64,000 nucleotides of DNA from NCBI GenBank assembly GCA_003024785.1, contig PUQB01000746.1, positions 1 to 64,000 of the forward strand, written 5' to 3'. Positions within the stretch are counted from its first letter, which is position 1. Each line of letters opens with the position of its first letter. The stretch comes from Selaginella tamariscina. Lineage: Eukaryota; Streptophyta; Lycopodiopsida; Selaginellales; Selaginellaceae. Positions 47,339 through 55,575 of this stretch are shown here, piece after piece. The position numbers were made by a program, and so were the translations under genes. The notes beneath the pieces were generated by a model. That model ran no database searches, had not been told where the DNA came from, and was given only the letters and a program-made list of their open reading frames with translations.

Positions 47339-50300
47339 ATGGGTAATGGAGTGTGCGAATGTTCTGTACTCTTCGAGATAACTTCCGGTCTAATATCTGA
47401 TTGAAGTTCGTCCTCAAACTCCAACATTGAACCAGATTCATCTTCAGAGCTATCGCACTTATCGGGAGGGAACTTTCTTAAATACTCCTTTATGGATTCG
47501 TTGGGGTAGTCAGTTGAGAACCTATCTATCCACTTGTTTAGGTCCTCAACCATGGTCTTATCCTTTTCAACGGCAAATACACATGTATCCCGAAGATAAC
47601 ACTCCTTCAAGACGGACCCCCTAGTGCAGTAGATGCATCATTGTGAGGACCCCTGATCAAGTTGACGATGCTCCGTGCCGCTTGACTTGTGATGTTTGGA
47701 TAACGTACATTGCCGAATACGTCACTCTCAGCTATTGGTGTATGGGAGGTTCAGGCCGTTGGAGTGCAAACAGATGCCTGGCTAGTCATTTGGAAGTTTG
47801 AAACTGTTTGGCTCATTCTAACAACCAAGTGAACAACCGAATCAATGCACTTCGGATCAGCATCATTTATATAAAATCCTGTCCAACGATGTTTATTCCT
47901 CTTGGCAAAAGGAGAAGGCAAAGGTATCGGTGACATGAGCAAGAATCAAGAATAATACCTAAAACGTAGATATCAGTCAAGAGTGCAAGTATGAATTCAA
48001 TAATAAATACCTTCTTTGTACATAACTTGCACGACTAAGTTTCTCCACCAAATCCTCTAGTGTCCTGTTGTCGAAGGAATTTTTTGACACCCGCCGATCC
48101 ATCACGAACAATTGAAACGGTTTCCTACAAGCAGTGATGGTACCCCATAAAGTCTCCGAATCCAACAACAAACATCTGTAGGGCTTGTCGTGATTCGTAG
48201 CATCCTCCTTTATAAGGTTCAACTCGGTTCTCCGCTGCTGAAGGACTGCCATAAGAGAAGGCGTCATCGCAATGTTCTCCTTTTTGGCGTTGGCGTGCAA
48301 TAGATTCTTGCCCAGATCTTCCGATTGATTCACCCATTCGACAAGCATATCATCATTTGTCACATGCAAATATTTGCCTCTTCGTATGTTGAAGCCGAAA
48401 TCCAACCCAGTTTGTGGCAGTGTATTCCCAACCACTCCTTGAAGTGCCTGACCGTCTTCAACTCCATTGCCTTGAGATGAAAAGGAGAGGGCTGCTGTTG
48501 TTAATCTGTAATTTGCCATCAATCACCAAATCAGCCAAGACTTCCATCTCCTCCATCGTTGTTCCATTTAAAGGCTTCAACCATGTGAGCTTGAAATCGT
48601 TGTCTACATCCTTTATAGATTGAACAGACTTAGCCTTCGGCGTCTTACTGGGTTTCTTTGCAGACTTCTCTGAGGGCTCCACTTCACTTGTCTGCTTCTT
48701 CTTCAGTGTTCCTTTTGCAAAGGATTCCATAATCCCCAACCATTTGGCAAAGATCCTATCCTCGGGACAAGAAATCAACATCAAAAAGGATGTTTCCTTC
48801 CCGCCCACCTGGGCAAAATCAACTGCTACAATTTCTTCAACTCTCTGAGAAAAAAGACAGATTAATATACCGGCGAGATAAATCCCGCCCAAACAATTTG
48901 CTTACCCGGTATTCCGCAGATTGTGTATTCCCTGCGGTAGCTCTTTGTGGTCGCTGAAGAGATTCCCACACGGCTCGCGTGTGTTTGAACTTCTCCCATA
49001 TTTTGCTGTTGTAGTGGTTGGTGTCTGCAGCGTCCCATTCCGCCGATAACTTATGGTACTGCTCGATTGTGAGATTCGGCTTCGCTAAAAACGCCGATCT
49101 TTTCGTCAGCTTCTCACGGGTATGCTCGGAAAGTTTTGTTGCCATCGTTCCTTTGTTGTGTTCGTCGAGAAGTCGTTGGGCTGCCGTTATTGTGTGCTGG
49201 CCACTAATGATGTAGTACTTGATGATTTTCTATTCTCCGTCTGAACCTTCCTCATTTGTTCGGTGTTGTGATCCACACTTTGTCAGCGCCTTTGTTTTCT
49301 CGTAGTATGCGCACAAAACAGCATTATGTGGAACGGTGTAAGAATTGTCGTCCTTCATCTTCTCCATGAGCTCAGCTACACGTTCCTGATTGAGTGGCCT
49401 GTAATTGAAGTTTGGGTTGACGCTGCAATACTTAACCCTACACTCGTAAATCCTATCATCCAACATCATTTCCTTGTGGCTTATTGCAGCATGGGACGCC
49501 ACAGGTGCAGCTGACAAAACGACTGATGATTTTCTTTACGATCCGAATCAACATGTGTGATCCCCGATTGATGCTGTTCTAATGTTCTCGGCACACTCTT
49601 CCAGCTCCCGAAATTTGCTAAGCAAATTGAACGTGATCTGTAAAGAACCTGAGACCAAGCCACCCTCTCAATCTCCTTATGATGTCGCTGTGTTCTTCTT
49701 CAATGTGAAGAGGGAAGATTGCTCCACTTGTGGATTTTCTGTATTGTGAAGCAATCTCCTGAGAATACACCTACTCGATGAGTCTGAAGATCTTCGAAGT
49801 AGACATCCAGTTGGATCCCCTCCATAGATGGGCTTTCGTTGAGTTGAAGAAGAACTCCACGGTCAACATCATTAGTGAACACGTGAACGTCATTATCCAC
49901 AAGTCGACAAAACCACCCGAAATTAATGTTGTAACTGGCGACCTCTGGATCCGAGAACGTGACATTGGATGGAACAAGGCATATGTGTCGAGCATCGTTC
50001 AATCTGGGTTCAGCATGCTTTCGGATGCTTGACTAGCACACCCACTTTCCATTGTTTTGCTTGTCCATGCGATGTGACAGAGGTTAGTTTGACAGCAACC
50101 ATGGTTGTTCCAATGCGCTTCCCGTTTAGTTTGAAATATGGCCAAGTTGATTCCAGAATCCCCCTGCCCATCTCTTCTCCTGCTTCGTCTTTAATGTCAC
50201 CTCAATTCCACATCTGAATACAAAAATGATTAGTTCAAGCACATATCCGAGTATAACAGATTTTATTTTAATTCTTACCCAGAATTTGACGACGACTCCA

Positions 50301-50345
50301 TACTAATGACTCGATCTCCTTGTTTAATTAAATCGTCCTTCTGCA
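47339..50345 (-). pseudogene. ParB/sulfiredoxin-fold domain protein gene (copy 2), 3' truncated
   Basis: Multi-exon minus-strand gene. The first exon seen (about 50,343-50,279, KDDLIKQGDRVISM) follows a TTTTGCAG acceptor, so an earlier exon exists. A 65-bp intron (50,278-50,214) has GTAAG and CAG ends, and a 63-bp intron lies at 48,905-48,843. The middle part reads as a ParB/Srx-like domain: RPLNQERVAELMEKM (about 49,402-49,360) then YYIISGQHTITAAQRLL (about 49,215-49,166), the S-G-x-H-x-x-x-A-A motif that in ParB proteins binds nucleotide. Then a long helical region (48,458-49,145), a Lys/Ser/Pro-rich linker with likely nuclear signal (KKPSKTPKAK), and the C-terminal region shared with 1-1005. 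One in-frame stop just before the SGQH motif and two or three frame changes suggest it is inactive. The 3' acidic tail is cut off at 47,339. Confidence 0.65.
48870..48887. repeat. Single palindrome copy inside a ParB-like gene intron
   Basis: GGCGAGATAAATCCCGCC lies within the 63-bp intron 48,843-48,905. It differs at two positions from the array consensus GGCGGGATTAATCCCGCC, so the palindrome is not confined to the intergenic arrays. Confidence 0.8.
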
Positions 50346-50440
50346 AAATAATACACTATGAATACAAATCATATAAAAACGCACACACACTTGTATAAAC
50401 CCGAATATACAAAAATAATACACAGAGAGAAGACGGAATT

Positions 50441-50526
50441 AACTGTCCAAAGCTCACTTTGTGCTAGTGCAAAAGAAAGATAACATTTCGTTTTAGAACC
50501 ACCACAAATGTGAGCTCTGGACAGTT
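50441..50526. repeat. Inverted repeat able to form a 23-bp stem hairpin
   Basis: The left arm 50,441-50,463 (AACTGTCCAAAGCTCAC then TTTGTG) pairs with the right arm 50,503-50,526 with one mismatch and one bulge, around a 39-base loop. It lies just upstream of the first visible ParB-like exon. It could be a small foldback element, a regulatory structure or a hairpin RNA precursor; nothing distinguishes these. Confidence 0.7.
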
Positions 50527-50639
50527 TTACATAGTTTCCTAGCTTTTACTCGAAATATTATGATAAGATGATAAAAGTAAATAAAATGAGATATGCAACT
50601 TATATATACTAATACACATATATATTCACATGGAAGGTG

Positions 50640-51505
50640 CGCGGGATTAATCTCGCCACCCCTTCAATGCCTCCTGAAAGAGTGGGCGGGATTAATCTCG
50701 CCACCTTTCTGGAGGCCTTGAACGGGAGTGCGGAATTAATCTTGCCACCCTTCTCGGTCTCAGAGAGAACTTGGCAGGATTTATTTGCACACCCCTTCAG
50801 TGACTCCAGAAAGGAGGCGGGATTAATCTCGCCCACCATGTAAGGGATGGTTAAATGAATCTCGCCACCCTTCCCAGTCTCTCCATTGGTATGTTGTAAA
50901 CCTTCTACGTTCAGACAGAAACGTTTGGGATTGGTCCGACTCACCAATGGAGAAAAAGGAAGGGTGGCGGGATTCATTCCTCCAACAGGCATTGAAGGCT
51001 CGGCGGGATTAATCCCGCCGCCCAGGCCTTCACTCGGTCCCTATGCGGCGGGATTAATCCCGCCGGACGCCAATTCCCTCGCGGAATCGGGCGGGATTAA
51101 TCCGCCGCCTAGGCCTTCAGGCAGGCCTTTGGCGGCGGATAAATCCCGCCCGATTCCGCGGGCATGCGTCGCGGATTAATCCCGCCTCCCAGGCCCTTCA
51201 CTCGGGCCTTAGTCGGCGGGATTAATCCCGCCGACGCCAATGCCCTGTGCGAATCGCGGGATTAATCCGCCGCCTAGGCCCTTCAGGCAGGCCAATGGCG
51301 GGGGATAAATCCCGCCCGATTCCGCGCAGGGCATGTGTAGGCGGAGGGATTAATCCGCCGCCCAGGCCCTTCACTCGGGCCCTGTGCGGAGGATTAATCC
51401 TGCCGCTCATTTGCCAACCGAATAACCTGCCTGAAATGGCGGCGGGATTAATCCCGCCGCTACACACGTCTCACCATATAGCGGCGGGATTAATCCCGCT
51501 GCTAC
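50640..51505. repeat. Palindrome array A (GGCGGGATTAATCCCGCC), about 18 copies
   Basis: About eighteen exact or near copies of an 18-bp perfect palindrome spaced mostly 40-47 bp centre to centre, for example near 50,687, 50,818, 51,002, 51,046, 51,215, 51,440 and 51,481. The ParB-proximal copies carry TCTCGCC variants; the inner ones are closer to perfect. Spacers are also partly self-complementary (AGGCCCTTCACTCGGGCCT near 51,188 and 51,364). Open frames here (reading GGINPA, AAGLIPP) are by-products of an 18-bp unit that keeps frame and are not genes. GC-rich against AT-rich surroundings. Confidence 0.9.
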
Positions 51506-51705
51506 ACACACACACACACAGATATATATATGTATATGTGTGTGTAGGAGAGTGCGTGTGTGTGCAAGAGATAAATAAATAAATAAAATTATACAGATAC
51601 TAGTCACATAATATATGTACGTATACATAGGTATATAATATATATATATGTGTATATGTATATCGTGTGTATGCGTGTGTGAAACAAATAAATTCATACA
51701 GATAA

Positions 51706-51738
<33 letters not shown>

Positions 51739-51826
51739 GGAGTGTGCATGTGTGTGCGAGAGATACAATTAACAAATCAAAAATATACAGATACACACAC
51801 ACGCACATATATATAGATAATAAATA

Positions 51827-51860
<34 letters not shown>

Positions 51861-52480
51861 GTGTGTGTGTGTATATGTATCGAGTGGCGTGTGTGCGAGA
51901 GATAGAGATATAGAGAAGAGAGAGAGAAGGAGATATATAATATATATATATATATATATATCTGTGTGTGTATATGTATACGAGTGTGCGTGTGTGTGCG
52001 AGAAATAGAGATCTAAATTATATTATTAAGATACACACATATAAATATATATGTGAATAAAAATAAATAAATAAACTTAGAGGAGTGTGCGTGTGAGAGA
52101 GAGAGATCTCACCTGTGTGTGAGAGGAAGGAGATTTCGCCGCCGCCCGCCTTACAAACCCTAGGAATATACTTAAACCCTAAAAGGAATAGAATATATAT
52201 TAACCCTAATCGAATATTCCTTTTAAGAATATACTTAAACCCTAAAAAGAATAAACTATAGATTCACCCTAAACGAATATTCTTTCATTATATTATCAGC
52301 GTGTGCGTGTGTGTGTGGTGTATCACATACACCCCAAGAATAAATATCATGGCAAGGGTTTAAACACGTGTGTGTCCATGAGAGTGTTAAAGTTTCACGT
52401 GCAGCGATACATATATACACACATAGTATTATACACATAGACATACATGTACATATTAATATTAGAGAGACAGAGTACAG
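51506..52480. repeat. Microsatellite-rich spacer (CA/TG, TA, GA runs)
   Basis: Alternating (CA)n, (TG)n, (TA)n and (GA)n tracts, for example 51,506-51,545, 51,826-51,875 and 51,925-51,965, with a repeated TGTGTGTATATGTAT / GTGCGTGTGTG motif. Two AACCCTA-containing copies of a 50-bp segment lie at 52,150-52,275. Frames here are low complexity. Confidence 0.8.
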
Positions 52481-53120
52481 GATCATGTATGGTGTGTATG
52501 TATGAGAGAAGAGTGACAATACATATTATGGATCATGTATAGTGTGTATGTTTGAAGAGAAGAGAGACAGTCATATTTACATGGATCATGCATGGTGTAT
52601 ATGTATGGAGAAGAGAAAGAGTGTTAACAAATTAAATTCATACACAATGTCATTGCATATATTAGTACACACATATACATACACACGTGTATACACACAA
52701 ACATACATACATATTACATGTGTAAATTCAATGTGTTACATAGGGTTTAGGTTTAGGGTTTAGGGTTAGGATGGATCATGCATGGTGTTTATGTATGAGA
52801 GGAGTGAGTGTTATACACAGATATACATTATACATATTACATAATATTGTAACATCAGTACATATTATGGATCATGCATGGTGTGTATGTATGAGAGAAG
52901 AGACAGGCTACATATTATGGATCATGATCATGCATGGTGTGTATGTATGAGAGAAGGGATTATGCATGGTGACACTGTGTATGTATGAGAGAAGAGATAG
53001 AGTGTTAACAAATGAAAACCGTACACATTGCATATATTAGTACACATATATACATACACACGTGTATACACACAAACATATATATATATTACATGTGTAA
53101 ATTCAATGTGTTACATACAC
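52480..53120. repeat. Minisatellite around GGATCATGCATGGTGTGTAT
   Basis: At least six variants of a ~34-45 bp unit (GGATCATG(C/T)ATGGTGTGTAT then GTATGAGAGAAGAG) between 52,480 and 52,990. A longer segment with ACACACGTGTATACACACAA is duplicated at 52,680 and 53,055. Confidence 0.8.
52741..52770 (+). repeat. Short interstitial plant-type telomere repeat
   Basis: Reads TAGGGTTTAGG then TTTAGGGTTTAGGG, about four TTTAGGG-type units with slight variation. Supports a plant source; too short to indicate a chromosome end. Confidence 0.8.
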
Positions 53121-53326
53121 ACAGATTGAGTACATATAATCATACATGCGTTGAACATGATGTTTTTCAATAAAGAAGCAACATATAATTTCTCAAGTTT
53201 GGTTTAGGGCAATGTGCATGTGTGCATATGTGTCTTTGTAAGTGCTTCTAATGCGTGTGCACGTGTATATATAAATTTATAATCGTGTTTATATATAATA
53301 TGTGCAAAACAAACATCGAATAATTA

Positions 53327-54080
53327 AGAAAATAATATTAATATACACACTATGAACATATTTTAAATTATACATAATAATATATGATTTTATCTAATAT
53401 ATAGCCATATATAGTTTTAATAATATATATTAATTTAATATTGATAATAAGGTTTAACATTAGAATATTCTTGAAATAATAAGAAATTAATTGAGAAAAT
53501 CCCATTAATATATACAAATGTAGATCAAGTATTGAAATAATTAACTAAATTAATTATGATAATCATGTTTAATATTGAAATATTCTTGGAATAATAAGAA
53601 AATAATAAAGAATATCACATTAATATAAAGAAGATTAATTACTCAAGTAATTAAGAAAATGAAATTAATATACACACTATGAACATATTTTAAATTATAC
53701 ATAATAATACATCATTTTATCTAATATATAGTCATATATAGTTTTAATAATATATATTAATTTAATATTGATAATAAGGTTTAACATAGGAATATTCTTG
53801 AAATAATAACAAATTAATTGAGAAAATCCTATTAATATATACAAATGTAGAATAATTACTGAGATAATTAAGAATAAGACTAATTTAATTATGATAATCA
53901 GGTTTAATATTGGAATATTCTTTCAATATTAAGAAAATAATAAAGAATATCCCATTAATAGTAGGAAATGTAAATTAATTACTCGAGTAATTAAGAAAAT
54001 AATAATAATAAACAGACTATGAATATATTTTAAATGATACATAATAATATATCAATTTATTTATTGTATTAGTGTATATA
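53327..54080. repeat. Tandem ~330-bp AT-rich repeat, about 2.2 copies
   Basis: Units start near 53,327, 53,656 and 53,994 (partial), each with CACTATGAACATATTTTAAA-like, ATAGTTTTAATAATATATAT and GGAATATTCTTG-like words in the same order. Confidence 0.8.
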
Positions 54081-54675
54081 TATATATAATATAAACTCAA
54101 TAATATATACTTGAATATTAAGAATGTAGAACAATTACAAAAATTTCGTAATATTAAACAGCTTGAAGCACTTGAATAACATTAAATGCAATTTTAAAAC
54201 ACTCATTGGAATTGGAGAGTATATATGTCAGACTGTCGGTTATTTGTTTCAACTCATCTTAAATTTTCTTTTCTGTTATTTCAAAAATTTAATTTCTGAC
54301 ATAAGTATTATCAGTCTGACATGTAAATTTGAAAATACATTTAATTTCCCACTCAAATTCAGATCTGGTTCTTTCTCCGGCAAGGGTTTCTTTATTTCTT
54401 TATTTTTCACTCTTCAGATTTTCTTTTTTCTTCTTAGTGATCAGCTCAGGAGCGACATTAAATTGGGTGCGCTATTGTTTATAGGAAAGCACGGCGCCTT
54501 CAGTGCTGTTTACAAGTAAGTATTATAAACAAATTTAGATATATTTATAAAGATTCACTCTCTTACATTCTCTCTTAAATTTTAGAATTTAGGGATTTAG
54601 GAATGCATTAGGATTACAATATATTCTGTTAGGGATTTATCCCGTTTAAATATACTTTAACTTAATATTCTCGGT
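54081..54675. other. Spacer with a possible upstream exon
   Basis: A 118-codon plus-strand frame at 54,163-54,519 ends at a donor-like CAAGTAAGTATT after an acceptor-like CTTAGTGATCAG. It could hold a 5' exon of the DUF7869-type gene, but joining it directly to 55,576 does not keep that frame, and its composition (Phe/Leu/Ile-rich) is unremarkable. No family recognised. Confidence 0.25.
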
Positions 54676-55436
54676 TAGCCGGGGCGGCGGGATTAATCCG
54701 GCCATTTTTTTTCGCCTCTTTGAAGAGGTGGCGGATTAATCCCGCCACCATCTCTTTCATAGTTATGCAGAATTAGTTCGGGCAATGCTTCTCCGCCTCT
54801 TAAAAAGAGCGGCGAGATTAATCCGCCGATAACTCTCTCAACTGATAATGATTTACTTGAATTTATTAGAAAGAGTTGTCGGCGGGATTAATCTCGCCAA
54901 CCATTTTAGGAGGCAGAGAAGGGGTGGCGGGATTAATCTCGCCAATACTTCCTGTTTTAAATATTTGTGGGCAGAATTCATCCCGAATCTCTTTGAAATC
55001 ATAGTTTCGGAGAGAGTTGTGGGCGGGATTAATCCCGCCGCTTATTCCCCGTCGTCAGAGTTGTGGGCGGATTAATCCCGCCCCTATTCTCCGTGTCAGT
55101 GTTGTGGGCGGGATTAATCCCGCCCCCTCTTCCTCGTCGGAGGAATTTGCGGCGGGATTAATCCCGCCGACTCTCACAGACGAGGAAGATCCGGCGGCGG
55201 GATTAATCCCGCCGGTACTTCCTCGTCGGAGGGAGCCGCGGCGGGATTAATCCCGCCGCTACTTCCTCGTCGGAGGGAGCCCGGCGGGATTAATCCCGCC
55301 GCCTCTCTCCGACGAGGAAGTATCGGCGGCGGGATTAATCCAGCCGACTCTCTCCGATGGGGTAGAGTCGACGGCGGGATTAATCCCGCCGACTCACTCT
55401 GAAGGGGTAGTCTGCGGCGGGATTAATCCCGCCCAT
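54676..55436. repeat. Palindrome array B (GGCGGGATTAATCCCGCC), about 15 copies
   Basis: About fifteen copies from 54,682 to 55,430. The gene-proximal ones (from about 55,021) are mostly perfect and spaced 40-46 bp. Spacers are dominated by CTTCCTCGTCGGAGG and its inverse CTCTCCGACGAGGAAG, a second palindromic family. Array B ends about 140 bp before the first visible exon of the DUF7869-type gene; array A ends about 300 bp before that of the ParB-like gene, giving a mirror-like layout. Confidence 0.9.
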
Positions 55437-55575
55437 CAGTTATATTAATAAAGCATGAGATATTATCTTTATACATAATTATGTATTATTGCACATGCAT
55501 ATTATTAAGCAACCGCAGTTATGATTTCTTAGAAATATTGCATAAACAGATATCATAAATAACACAATTATTTAT

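Noticed and set aside
48837-50345. ParB-like gene as bacterial contamination or recent bacterial transfer
   Set aside because: It has GT-AG introns, an acidic tail with a nuclear-signal-like patch, two copies in different contexts, and retroelement neighbours.
50640-51505. CRISPR array (regular short repeats with spacers)
   Set aside because: Spacers are themselves repetitive and foldback, the repeats are perfect palindromes with drift, the DNA is eukaryotic and no cas genes are present.
50609-51582. Open frames on both strands over palindrome array A (also 54,848-55,250 over array B)
   Set aside because: They read the 18-bp palindrome as GGINPA or AGLIPP in every unit; an 18-bp unit with few stops leaves frames open by construction.
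51407-52763. Frames rich in Cys, Val, Tyr, Ile and His in the microsatellite spacer
   Set aside because: Products of (CA)n, (TG)n and (TA)n tracts.
54163-54519. 118-codon frame as an independent gene
   Set aside because: Composition is AT-driven, no family motif, and its splice-like ends do not connect in frame to the gene at 55,576; kept only as a possible exon.
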